A stretch of 64,000 nucleotides of DNA, taken from assembly GCF_050948175.1 (NCBI RefSeq), contig NW_027490120.1, positions 744,001 through 808,000 on the forward strand. Direction: 5' to 3'. Below the pieces are notes generated by a model, which did not search any database, was not told the origin of the DNA, and saw only the letters and a program-made list of their open reading frames with translations. This DNA comes from Xylocopa sonorina (Eukaryota; Arthropoda; Insecta; Hymenoptera; Apidae). Both the position numbers and the translations under genes were made by a program. Position 1 is the first letter of the stretch, and each line of letters starts with the position of its first letter. Positions 1 to 11,432 of the stretch are shown here, one piece after another.

Positions 1-472
1 ACCTCCTAGGGTACTCCCACCTCGCTGAAAGGGGCGATGGAAAAATCCAGATGTGCCGGGGCGCCTTTCCCACCGGGCAAGTCCTTCAGCTACTCCGTCG
101 GAGAGGACGAATCCTAACCGCCGGAGTACCCACGGGGAACCTCGGGGAGGTGAACTCGCTACGTGTACGCGAACACGCTCACTCTGACCCTTTTTGAATT
201 ATTAAGCATCAGTTTGGCCAAATTTATAGATGCTCCAGACTGCCTGCTCAGTCTATTCATTTTTGCTCTACGAAAAGGATTCGGACTATTTTGGGCAATC
301 GTTGATGCACCAAACCTCCGAGTCTTAAATTAATTCGATTTGGATATGGTAGCCCCAGAGCCCCGTTAGCCACCGGGCAAGCCCGGCGCCCAGGTTCCAC
401 CACGAGGAGGTGGGGATGGGTACTTCCTGGACACCCAGGTTCTGAAACCCCCAGGTTCTGGAACCCATCCCA
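1..472. other. Unassigned flank with GC-rich short repeats
   Basis: No open frame or known domain is visible. The phrase caccgggcaag occurs twice (near 70 and 371). A unit starting cccaggttc is repeated three times between about 390 and 462, and CCACCACGAGGAGGTGG near 397-413 can fold on itself. An AT-richer stretch lies at about 190-350. Homology to the neighbouring retrotransposon pol begins only near 490, so this is either other flanking DNA or a fragment of a different element, joined where the pol copy was truncated. I do not recognise it. Confidence 0.4.
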
Positions 473-2750
473 ATGTCAGCATCAGATTCCGCTAAAACCG
501 CATTTTCGACCCCTCACGGCCACTACGAATTTCAAAGAATGCCGTTAGAACCGTTAAGAATGCCGATATTGCAGGGCCCCATCGGTAGGGACCTTCCAAT
601 CGCCTACACGTCGCGCTTGCTGAATAATGCAGAGAAAAATTATTCAACTATAGAAAAGGAGTGTTTGGGCATCATTTACGCCGTTCATTATTTTTAGACC
701 ATATATCTACGGTCGATCTTTCAAACTCGTGACAGACCACAGACCGTTGGTCTGGATGAACTCCGTCAAAGATCCGTCCAGTAGATTAGTCCGTTGGCGC
801 CTTAAACTGGCCGAATACGAATATGAAATCGTATACAAGCCAGGAAAGGTGAACATGAACGCAGATGCTTTGTCAAGAAACCCTGTCAGCGTAAAGCCAA
901 TTACACACTCCAGCGACTCCGACGAAAACATTTTCGAGTTTCCAGTTCCTAAATCATCCAAACCTCCACCTCCGCCGCCTTCTACACCAGCATCCTCGAC
1001 AGAAAATGTCGACAGATCGCAATTACCGACAGAAAATCCTAGTTCCTCCTTACCGACAACGGTACCGACAGACTTACCGTCAGTGGACTACCCACCCGAA
1101 GTCAGGCAACGCCCCCTGTTCGTTACTACAAGAGACTCGTTATCCGCAAGGCACGATAATTTAGTCGTCTTTATCACGAGAGGAGGCCGCCCGTACGACA
1201 CAGGCGCACGCGAACTTCAGAATGTAGCAAAATTCCATCAACATAAAGATAACGTTAACTTAGGAAGAGCCAAAGTAAGTTCTCACGGAAATTATATCCA
1301 AACTTCATTACCAGTTACGGAACACGAAAAGAAACAAGTCGACAATCAAATCCTTCTAGAATGTTTACAATCTCTATATGACGTAACACGCGAGCTTCAA
1401 TTAACCGCAATTAATCAATTTACTCTTTCACAAATCAAACGAATCCTAGTAGATCTCTTTCTCGACACCAATATTCAAATTACGTTCTGCCAAGGTCTCG
1501 TTCGAACTCCGCGAGAAGAACTTCGAAACAATATAATCCGCGAGAATCACGATACCCCAGTAGCAGAACACAAAGGAGTTAACAAAACTTACAGTAGAAT
1601 CCGTGAAAAGTACTACTGGCCGAACATGAAATAAGAAATCCAAAAATACATAGAAAAATGCGAAATGTGCCAAAAATTAAAACTAACTAGAGTCAAAACG
1701 CGTCAACCTCTAACTCTCACCGATACCCCAGGCACAGCATTCGACAAGATATCCATGGGCGTTATGGGACCATTACCCCCCACTCCAGACGGATATACGA
1801 ACATACCCACGATATAAGATCTCCTGACAAAGTATTCCCTAGCAATTCCTTTAAAAAGAACCACGGCGGTTGACATAGCCGACGCGTTCATTACGCATTT
1901 TATTTGTAAATTCGGATGCCCTAAGGGCATATTAACAGATCAAGGTTCCAATTTTATAAACTCATTGATGAAAACCATCGCCGCTAGATTCAGAATTCAA
2001 CAATATAAAACAACGGCTTTCCACCCCCAGACCAACGGTTCTGTGGAAAGATCACATCACGTGTTAGCGGAATATTTAAAACAATTCATAGGCAATCGGA
2101 ACAATTGGGAAAAATGGCTGCCATACGCTATGTTTTCCTACAATACCAGTACACACGAAGGAACACGTTACACGCCATACGAACTGGTTTTTGGGAAAAT
2201 AGCACGAACTCCCTCTGCCATACCTTTCAGAGACACTTCGGAAAACGAATCGTACGCCGCGTATTTAGATGAACTCAACGATAGAATACGTACTTCACAA
2301 GAAATAGCGAAAACAAACTTAGACGGTGCAAAAACACGCGCTAAATTCTATTACGATAAGAAGCTTAATGTAAAGGATTTCCAAGTCGGACAATGGGTTT
2401 ATTTGCTCCGCGAACCACTTAGACATAAATTCGATTCTCAATACACAGGCCCATATAAGATCTTGGAGATTCTGCCTAATAATAATGTAAAAATTAATGT
2501 TAAGGGGAGGCACAAGATTGTGCATTCAAATAAATTAAAAAATTGTAAGCGCCTACAAACGATGAGTGCACGTACGAGAGTTCGATCGAATGTAGGAGAC
2601 AGTGAAAAGTGTAAGTCAAAATCAAAAACTGAAAATCTTAATGAACAAAGAGTAAAAGAATCGGTGACAGTGACAAACGAACAAAGTGCACCACAGAAGA
2701 AAAGTGCAACCAAACAGAGTGCAGCCGTAGCAGCACAACATACGCAGAGA

Positions 2751-2846
2751 CCACAGCATCCACGAGACGAGAGCCCACAGCATCCACGAGATGAGAGACC
2801 ACAGCATCCACGAGATGAGACACCACAGCATCCACGAGATGAGAGC
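2751..2846 (+). repeat. 24-bp coding minisatellite, four copies
   Basis: Four head-to-tail 24-bp units begin at 2751, 2775, 2799 and 2823, each starting ccacagcatccacgag. In the pol frame each encodes an eight-residue PQHPRDEx repeat in the basic, proline-rich tail after integrase. The unit length is a multiple of three, so copy number can change without breaking the frame. Confidence 0.9.
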
Positions 2847-2957
2847 AGCATACACGCCAAGGAGGACCAATCTCCTCCACAGCACACGAGACGAGTAGCA
2901 TCCCACATCGAGCCCACATCAGTCCAGAGATTTCGCTATAGGCGAAATTCTTTCTCT

Positions 2958-2968
2958 AAGGGGGAAGG
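2958..2968 (+). other. Polypurine tract of the decayed element
   Basis: The purine run AAGGGGGAAGG lies directly against the 3' LTR start (TGTGACGTC at 2969). In LTR retrotransposons this tract primes plus-strand DNA synthesis. It is also in the pol frame, encoding Lys-Gly-Glu-Gly. Confidence 0.8.
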
Positions 2969-3060
2969 TGTGACGTCAGGCGTGCCGCCTGCCACACTCT
3001 CAACGCACCACAGCAACCACCCTCACGCGCCTGCACCACAGGCAACACCCAGGCGCAACT

Positions 3061-3214
3061 CGCCGTCTCACTCAGGCCAAAGGCTACGACCATCGTCTCA
3101 CTCGCACCCGCAGAGGTGCTCGCCGTCTCTCTCACTCCAAGGGATATACCCTCCGACTCACTCGCACCCGCAGAGGTGCTCGCCGTCTCTCTCACTCCAA
3201 GGGACCTACCCTCC
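3061..3214 (+). repeat. 60-bp tandem repeat in U3
   Basis: Two and a half units with a 60-bp period start at 3061 (diverged), 3121 and 3181. Each contains ctcgcacccgcagaggtgct followed by cgccgtctctctcactccaa. The period is 20 codons, so it lengthens the LTR-encoded pol tail in frame. This largely explains why that tail is about 143 codons here but about 105 in the other two families. Confidence 0.85.
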
Positions 3215-3690
3215 ACTCAAGGAGCCATCCACCGTCTCACTCTTACCTGCAGGGAAACTCGCTCACTCCAGGGACATACCAGGAGAATCAACCTCCACGA
3301 GATCCGACGACGGGAACCCTCACCGTACAAAGGACTCTACGATTTCACCATCCCAGATCTGCCATGCCCAAAATACTATTTCTAAGATTATTAATTAACA
3401 TTATATATATACTCCTACATTCTAAGCTCTGTATTCCTAGCTCATAGAATTTACACGACACTACTTTATAACGACACAAACAACACACATTTTACATTTA
3501 AGGCGTAATTTCTAATTTCATACTTGTATCTCTATATTCATAAGTTGCGCTAATTAAGTAACCCGCGACGCGCCAGATCGCGACCGCCTCAGCGGCACGC
3601 GCCGCTAACCCCACCACGCAACGCCGAGAACCCACTCGGGCGTCCACATACTCCCACCTACGTTCGCACGCGACCGAAGCGCTCCGAGAG

Positions 3691-3747
3691 TCGAGGAGGT
3701 CGCAGACGCATCTTGGGAGACACAGTCAGTCAGTACCGTCAGTACGG
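3691..3747 (+). promoter_or_regulatory. Putative transcription initiator block of the LTR
   Basis: A block GAGGTCGCAGACGC is followed about 20 bp later by repeated TCAGT motifs, which resemble the insect initiator consensus TCAGTY used by gypsy-like elements. The same arrangement is recognisable at about 32165-32200 in the solo LTR (initiator degraded) and on the minus strand at 50164-50210 and 57497-57543 in the intact element. If transcription starts here, R plus U5 would be about 700 nt. This is inferred only from conservation and motif shape. Confidence 0.4.
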
Positions 3748-4257
3748 TACAGTTCTATCTCGCCTTCGGGCACTTCCAATTCCAAGTCTCTTCCAAGTCG
3801 CGCCTTAGGGCCGTCGCGCAGCCTCGATGAGGTTCCTAGTTCTAAAGTCTTTGTTCTAATTCCTAATTCATAGTTAACCTAGTCTTAATACTTAGAAATA
3901 ATTGTTCTTGTACTCTTTGATTTAGAATATACTTTATTATTTTTCTACCACATCAAGTTCTAGTTCATTCCAACTCCATTTCTAAATTCAATTATATTTT
4001 AATACAAATTCTTCCAAGTTCGCAACAACTTGAGTGTTTATAAACGAACTCTTCGCGCCGGGAGGAAGAATTTAATCTATTATCTCGTGCGGAATACGTT
4101 GGTGAAACGCCAGAATTCTTCGTTCATCGACGGACGGCGACATACATCGCAGCTCCACCGTCACAACGCCGATTTCAGCCAGCCGTACGCCGACTCCTCC
4201 CCCGAGAACGACACTCGACGATCGCCACATCTGAAAGCAGAAGAGGGAAATCAGCGA

Positions 4258-4266
4258 AAGGTAAGT
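4258..4266 (+). promoter_or_regulatory. Conserved 5' splice-site-like motif in LTR
   Basis: AAG|GTAAGT matches the eukaryotic splice donor consensus, with GT at 4261, 169 bp before the LTR end. The solo LTR has AAAG|GTAAGG with GT at 32964, 159 bp before its end. The intact LTRs have AAAG|GTAGTA on the minus strand, 160 bp before their ends. Position and sequence are kept while the surroundings have diverged. No acceptor was identified. Confidence 0.5.
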
Positions 4267-4373
4267 AAAATCCCTCCTTACACGCGTTCGCGATTGTTTA
4301 CTGTGCCCGCGTCTTGCCAGAATCGACGAACCCGGTCATACGCGTTTTATACCGGACCAAATTCTCGACTAAA

Positions 4374-4393
4374 AGGCTTGTGTCATACAGCCT
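4374..4393 (+). other. Conserved hairpin near LTR end
   Basis: AGGCT and AGCCT can pair as a 5-bp stem around a 10-nt loop. The solo LTR keeps the same stem with a changed loop at 33068-33087. The intact family has a shorter form, GGC/GCC around TGCGTGTC, on the minus strand near 49232-49248. All three continue CTCC after the stem. Confidence 0.5.
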
Positions 4394-4520
4394 CCTGGGA
4401 TACGAATAATTTGTTCGCCAGGACGTGACACTACTTCCTAGCAAGGAAGTGTCGCAATTACATGCAATTGAAGTGTTTGCGAGGTATACATGACACTTCG
4501 CAATGAATATTATATCTTAT

Positions 4521-5564
4521 CATGAAACATAGAAATGAGATGCGATATCGCGTTTTGAGAAGCATTAGAACTCTAATGCTACGATACGTAGACATCTGCA
4601 AACGCTATTTCCTAGCAAGGCAGTGTCGCATTTACATTCATTTGAAGTGTATGCGAGGTATACATGACACTTCGCAATGATTATTATATATTATCATGAA
4701 ACATAGAAATGAGAAGCGATATCGCGTTTTGAGAAGCATTAGAACACTAATGCTACGATACGTAGACATCTGCAAACGCTACTTCCTAGCAAGGGAGTGC
4801 CGCATTTATATTCTTTTGAAGCGAATACGAGGTTATGATAACACTCCACAATGTATATTATATCTTATCATGAAACATAGAAATGAGATGCGATATGAAG
4901 ATATAAGAAGCAATAGATCCCTATTGCTTCGATACGTAGGCATCTGCAAACGCTATTTCCTAGCAAGTAAGTGTCGCATTTACATTCTCTTGAAGTGAAT
5001 ACGAGATAAACATAACACTGCATAATGAATATTATATCTTATCATGAAACATAGAAATGAGATGCGATATCGCGTTTTGAGAAGCATTAGAACTCTAATG
5101 CTACGATACGTAGACATCTGCAAACGCTATTTCCTAGCAAGGCAGTGTCGCATTTACATTCATTTGAAGTGTATGCGAGGTATACATGACACTTCGCAAT
5201 GATTATTATATCTTATCATGAAACATAGAAATGAGAAGCGATATCGCGTTTTGAGAAGCATTAGAACACTAATGCTACGATACGTAGACATCTGCAAACG
5301 CTATTTCCTAGCAAGGGAGTGTCGCATTTACATTCTATTGAAGTGAATACGAGGTTATGATAACACTCCACAATGAATATTATATCTTATCATGAAACAT
5401 AGAAATGCGATGCGATATGGCGATTTAAGAAGCAGTAGATCTCTATTGCTTCGATACGTAGACATCTGCCAACGCTATTTCCAGGCAAGGAAGTGTCGCA
5501 TTTACATTCATTTGAAGTGTATGCGAGGTATACAAGATACTTCGCAATGAATATTTTACCTTAT
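4521..5564. repeat. Three-monomer tandem duplication
   Basis: The block at about 4521-5042 is repeated at about 5043-5564, an offset of 522 bp or exactly three monomers. Shared variants include the ggcagtgtcgc form followed by an aatgattatta monomer, and aacactaatgct. It is diverged in the last monomer, so it is older than the duplications near 10 kb and 33-44 kb. Confidence 0.75.
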
Positions 5565-6654
5565 CATGAAACATAGAAATAAAATGCGATATTGCGTTTT
5601 AAGAAGCATTAGAACTCAATTGCTACGATGCGTAGACATCTGCAAACGCTATTTCCTATAGAAATTAAGTGACACATTTACATTCATTTGAAGTGTATGC
5701 GAGTTGTATGTGACAGTTCGCAATGAATATCATATCTTATCATGAACCATAGAAATGAGTATCGATATCGCGTTTTAAGAAGCATTCTAACTCTATTGCT
5801 ACGATGTGTATATATCTGGAAACGCTAATTCCTAGCAAGGAAGTGTCGCATTTACATTCATTCGAAGTGTATGCGAGTTATACATGACACTTCGCAATGA
5901 ATATTATATCTCATCATGAAACATAGAAATGAGGTGCGACATCTCGTTTTAAGTAGCATTAGAACTCTACTGCTACAATACGTAGACATCTGCAAACGCT
6001 ATTTCCTAGCAAGGAAGTGTCGCATTTACATTCTTTTGAAGTGCATACGAAGTATACATATCACTCCACAATGAATATTATATCTTATCATGAAACATAG
6101 AAAGGAGTTGCGATATCGCGCTTTGCGAAGCATTAGAACTCTACTGCTACAATACGTAGACATCTGCAAACGCTATTTCCTAGAAAGGAAGTGTCGTATT
6201 TACATTCTTTTGAAGAGAAAACGTGGTATACATGATACACCGCAATGAATATTATGTCTCATAATGAAACATAGAAATGAAATGCAATATCGCGTTTTAA
6301 GAAGCATTAGAACTCTATTGCTTCGATACCTAGACATCTGCCATTGCTATATCCCAGCAACGAAGTGTCGCACTTACATTCATTTGAAGTGTATGCCAGG
6401 TATACATGACATTTCGCAATGAATATTATATCTTATAATGAAACATAGAAAGGTGATGCATTATCGCGTTTTGAGATGATTTAGAACTCTAATGCTACGA
6501 TACGTAGACATCTGCAAACGCTATTTCCTAGCAAGGATGTGTCGCATTTACATTCTTTTGAAGTGTATGCCAGGTATACATGACACTTCCCACTGGATAT
6601 TATATCTTATCATGAAACATAGAAATGAGATGCGATATGGCGATTTAAAAAGCA

Positions 6655-7255
6655 TTAGAACTCTATTGCTTCGATACGTAGACACCTGCAAGCGCTAGTT
6701 CCTAGCAAGGAAGTGTCGCATTTACATTCATTTGAAGTGTATGGAGGTATACATGACACTTCGCAATGAACATTATATCTTATAATGAAACATAGAAATG
6801 AAATGCAATATCGCGTTTTAAGAAGCATTAGAACTCTATTGCTTCGATACCTAGACATCTGCCATCGCTACTTCCTAGCAACGAAGTGTCGCATTTACAT
6901 TCTTTTGAAGTGATTTCGAAGTATATATAACACCCCACAATGAATATTATATCTAATCATGAAGCATAGATATGAGATGCGATATCGCGTTTTGAGAAGC
7001 ATTAGAACTCTACTGCTACGATACGTAGACACCTGCAAACGCTAGCTCCTAGCAAGGAAGTGTCGCATTTGCATTCATTTGAAGTGTATGGAGGTATACA
7101 TGACACTTCGCAATGAACATTATATCTTATAATGAAACATAGAAATGAAATGCAATATCGCGTTTTAAGAAGCATTAGAACTCTATTTCTTCGATACCTA
7201 GACATCTGCCATCGCTACTTCCTAGCAACGAAGTGTCGCATTTACATTCATTTGA
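6655..7255. repeat. Two-monomer duplication
   Basis: The sequence at about 6660-6905 recurs at about 7007-7252 (offset 347 bp, two monomers less one base). Shared diagnostic variants are gtatggaggtatac (one base short), aatgaacattatatc and gatacctagacatctgcc. Confidence 0.75.
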
Positions 7256-10032
7256 AGTGTAGACGAGATATACATAGCACTGCACAATTAATATTATATC
7301 CTATCATGTAACGTAGAATTGAGGTGCGATATCGCGATTTAAGAAGCATTGGAATACTATTGCTTCGATACGTAGACATCTGCAAACGCTACTTCCTAGC
7401 AAGGATGTGTCGCATTTACATTCTTTTGAAGTGAATACGAAGTATACATGACACTACGCAATGAATATTATATCTTATCCTTAAACATAGAAATGAGATG
7501 CGATATCGCGTTTTAAGAAGCATTAGAACTCTATCTCTACGATACGTAGACATCTGCAGACGCTATTTCCTAGCAAGGAAGTGTCGCATTTACATTCTTT
7601 TGAAGTGAATACGAGGTATACATAACACTCCACAATGAATATTATATCTTATCAGGAAACATAGAAATGAGGATCGATTTCGCGTTTTAAGAAGCATTAG
7701 AACTCCATTGCTTCGATACGTAGACATCTACAGACGCTATTTCCTAGCAAGGAAGTGTCGCATTTACAATCTTTTGAAGTGAATACCAGGAATACATAAT
7801 ACTCCACAACGAATATTATATCTTTCCATAAAACATAGAAATGAGATGCGATATCGCGTTGTAAGTAGCATTAGAATTCTATTGCAACGATACGTAGACA
7901 TCTGGAAACCCTACTTACTAGCAGGCAAGTGTCGCATTTGCATTCTTTTGAAGTGAATACGAGGTATACATGAACCTTCACAGTGAATATTATACCTTAG
8001 AATGAAACATAGAAATTAGATGCGATCTCGCGATTTAAGAGGCATTAGAACTCTATTGCTACGATACGTAGATAGCTGCAAATGCTATATACTAGCAAGG
8101 AAGTGTCGCACTTCCATTCATTTGGAGTGTAGACGAAAAATACATAACACTCCACAATGAATATTATATCTTATCATGAAACATAGAAGTGAGATGCGAT
8201 ATCGCTATTTAAGAAGCAGTTGATCTCTACAGCTTCGATACGTAGACATCTGCCAACGCTATTCCCTAGCAAGGAAGTGTCGCATTTACATTCATTTGAA
8301 GTGTATGCGACGTATACATGACACTTCGCAATGAATATTGTATCTTATCATGAAACACACAAATGAGATGCGATATCGCGTTTTAAGAAGAATTAGAACT
8401 CTATTTCTACGATACGTAGACATCTGTAGGCGATATTTCCTAGCAAGGAAGTGTCGCATTTACATTCTTTTGAAGTGAATACGAGGTATACATGACACTT
8501 CGCAATGAATATTATATCTTATCATGATACAAAGAAATGAGATGCGATATCGCGATTTAAGGAGCATTAAAACTCTATTGCTTCGATACGTGGACATCTG
8601 CAAACACTAATTCCCAGCAATGAAGAGTCCCATCTACATTCTTTTGAAGTAAATGCAAGGTACACATGACACTTCGCAATGAATATTATATCTTGTCATG
8701 AGACATACAAGTGAGAAGCGATATCGCGTTTTGAGAAGCATTAGAACTCTATTGCTACGATACGTAGACATCTGCAAACGCTATTTCCTAGGAAGGAAGT
8801 GTCGGATTTACATTCTTTTGAAGTGAATACGAGGTATACATGACACTTCGCAGTGAATATTATATCATCATGAAACATAGAATTGAGGTGCGGTATTGCG
8901 TTTTAAGAAGCATTATAAATCTATTGCTACGATACGTAGACATCTGCAAACACTATTTCCTTGCAAGGACGTGTCGCATTTACATTCTTTTGAAGTGAAT
9001 ACAAGGTATACATGACACTTCGCAGTGAATATTATAGCTTATCATGAAACAAAGAAATGAGATGCGATATCGCGATTTAAGGAGCAATAAAACTCCATTG
9101 CTTCGATACGTTGACATTTGCAAACACTAATTCCTAGCAAGGAAGTGTCGCATCTACATTCTTTTGAGGTAAATACAAGGTATACATGACACTTCGCAAT
9201 GAATATTATATCTTGTCTTGAGACATAGAAATGAGATGCGATATGGCGTTCTAAGATGCATTAGAACTCTATTGCTAAGATACGTACACATCTGCAAACG
9301 CTAATTCCTAGCAAGGAAGTGTCGCATTTTCAATCTTTAGAAGTGAACACGAGGTATACATAACACTCCAGAATGAATATTATATCTTATCATGAAACAT
9401 AGAAATGAGATGCGATATGGCGATTTAAGAAGCATTAGAACTCTATTGCTACGATACGTAGACATCTGCAGACGCTATTTCCTAGTAAGGAAGTGTCGCA
9501 TTTACATTCTTTTGAAGTGAATACGAGGTATACAAAACACTCCACAATGAATATTATGCCTTATCATGAAGCATATAAATGAGTAGCGAATTCGCGTTTT
9601 AAGAAGCATTAGAATTCTATTGCTACGATACATAGAAATCTGCAAACGCTATTTCCTAGCAAGGAAGTGTCGCATTTACTTTCATTTGAAGTGTATGCGA
9701 GATATACATAACACTCCACAATGAATATTATATCTTATCGTGAAACATAGTAATGAGATGCGATATCGCGATTTAAAAAGCAATAGAACTCTGTTGCTAC
9801 GATACGTAGACATCTGCAAACGCTATTTCCCAGGAATAAAGTGTCGCATTTACATTCTTTTGAAGCGTATACGAGGTATACATGATATACTTCGCAATGA
9901 ATATTATATCTTATCATGAAACAAGGAAACGAGATGCGATATCGCGATTTAAGGAGCATTAAAACTCTATTGCTTCGATACGTAGACATCTGCAAACGCT
10001 ATTTCCTAACATGGAAGTGCCGCATTTACGTT

Positions 10033-11432
10033 CTCTTGAACAGAATACGAGGTATACATAACAATAAACAAAGAATATTATATGTTATCATGAAACACAG
10101 AAATGAGATGCGATATCGCGATTTAAAAAGCATTAGAACTCTATTGCTACGATTCGTAGACATCTGCAAACGCTACTTCCTAGGAAGGAAGTGTCGTATT
10201 CACATTGTTTTGAAGTAAATACGGGGTACACATGACTCTTCGCAATGAATATTATATCTTATCATGAAACATAGAAATTTGATGCGATATCGCGTTTTAA
10301 GAAGCGTTAGAACTCTATTGCTTCGATACGTAGACATCTGGAAACGTAATTTCCTCGAAACGAAGAGTCGCATTTACATTCTTATGAAGTGAACACGAGG
10401 TATACATAACACTCCACAATGAATATTATATCTTATCTTGAAACGTAGAAATGTGTTGCGATATCGCGATTTAAAAAGCATTATAACTCTATTGCTAGGA
10501 TTCGTAGATATCTGCAAACGCTATTTAATAGCAAGAAAGTGTCGCACTTACATTCCTTTGAAGTGAATGCGAGGTATACATAACACTCCACAATGAATAT
10601 TATATCTTGTCATGAAACATAGAAATGAGATGCGATATTGCGATTTAAGAAGCATTAGAACTCTATTGCTTCGATACGTAGACATCTGCAAACGCTACTT
10701 CCTATCAGGGATGTGTCGCACTTACATTGTTTTGAACAGAATACGAGGTATACATAACAATAAACAAAGAATATTATATGTTATCATGAAACACAGAAAT
10801 GAGATGCGATATCGCGATTTAAAAAGCATTGGAACTCTATTGCTACGATTCGTAGACATCTGCAAACGCTACTTCCTAGGAAGGAAGTGTCGTATTCACA
10901 TTGTTTTGAAGTAAATACGGGGTACACATGACTCTTCGCAATGAATATTATATCTTATCATGAAACATAGAAATTTGATGCGATATCGCGTTTTAAGAAG
11001 CGTTAGAACTCTATTGCTTCGATACGTAGACATCTGGAAACGTAATTTCCTCGAAACGAAGAGTCGCATTTACATTCTTATGAAGTGAACACGAGGTATA
11101 CATAACACTCCACAATGAATATTATATCTTATCTTGAAACGTAGAAATGTGTTGCGATATCGCGATTTAAAAAGCATTATAACTCTATTGCTAGGATTCG
11201 TAGATATCTGCAAACGCTATTTAATAGCAAGAAAGTGTCGCACTTACATTCCTTTGAAGTGAATGCGAGGTATACATAACACTCCACAATGAATATTATA
11301 TCTTGTCATGAAACATAGAAATGAGATGCGATATTGCGATTTAAGAAGCATTAGAACTCTATTGCTTCGATACGTAGACATCTGCAAACGCTACTTCCTA
11401 TCAGGGATGTGTCGCACTTACATTGTTTTGAA
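10033..11432. repeat. Four-monomer tandem duplication
   Basis: Two blocks of 696 bp (four monomers) lie head to tail, about 10033-10736 and 10737-11432. Diagnostic shared variants are ataacaataaacaaagaata, cgtattcacattgttttg, ggggtacacatgactcttcg and tcctcgaaacgaagagtcgc. Only isolated differences were seen by eye (for example cattagaact versus cattggaact), so this is a recent unequal exchange. Confidence 0.88.

Larger units (their letters stand above)
473..3398 (+). pseudogene. pol: Decayed, 5'-truncated Ty3/gypsy pol
   Basis: Compared with the intact pol at 50416-55266, this copy starts inside RT just before the AFSTPHGHYEF motif. It then lacks about 185 codons, including the YLDD active site: near 545-570 it jumps from the NAP region of RT to the GPIGRD region of RNase H. 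A one-base insertion near 692-697 shifts the frame. From 729 the frame encodes the rest of RNase H (TDHRPL, NADALSR), the integrase HHCC finger, the catalytic core and the GPY module (near 2450). Two in-frame TAA stops lie at 1632 and 1815. The first integrase aspartate is a glycine (codon 1758-1760); the second Asp (1938) and the Glu (2046) keep the 35-residue spacing. The frame runs through the polypurine tract into the 3' LTR and stops at 3398. It cannot make a working polymerase. It is a clearly different family from the intact element. Confidence 0.93.
2969..4430 (+). mobile_element. 3' LTR of the decayed gypsy element
   Basis: The 1462-bp LTR starts TGTGACGTC just after the polypurine tract and ends GACGTGACA, giving imperfect terminal inverted repeats of the TG...CA type. 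Satellite starts at 4431. Landmarks in order: a palindromic TGACGTCA at 2971-2978; a CAGGCG/CGCCTG mini-hairpin just inside the terminus; a pol-frame extension to 3398; ATAAGTTGCG near 3540; a GAGGTCGCAGACGC block near 3695 followed by three overlapping or adjacent TCAGT motifs near 3728-3745; a splice-donor-like site at 4261; and the AGGCT/AGCCT hairpin at 4374-4393. The same islands recur in the solo LTR at 31632-33123 and, more diverged, in the LTRs of the intact element. No matching 5' LTR is in the window. Confidence 0.88.

Noticed and set aside
2438..3216. Several Cys/Val-rich minus-strand frames opposite the pol tail
   Set aside because: They are the antisense of the PQHPRDE and 60-bp coding repeats; no domain or start context supports them.
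4030..4428. 132-codon plus-strand frame at the end of the decayed LTR
   Set aside because: It lies in the LTR leader region, crosses the donor-like site, and has no equivalent in the solo or intact LTRs.
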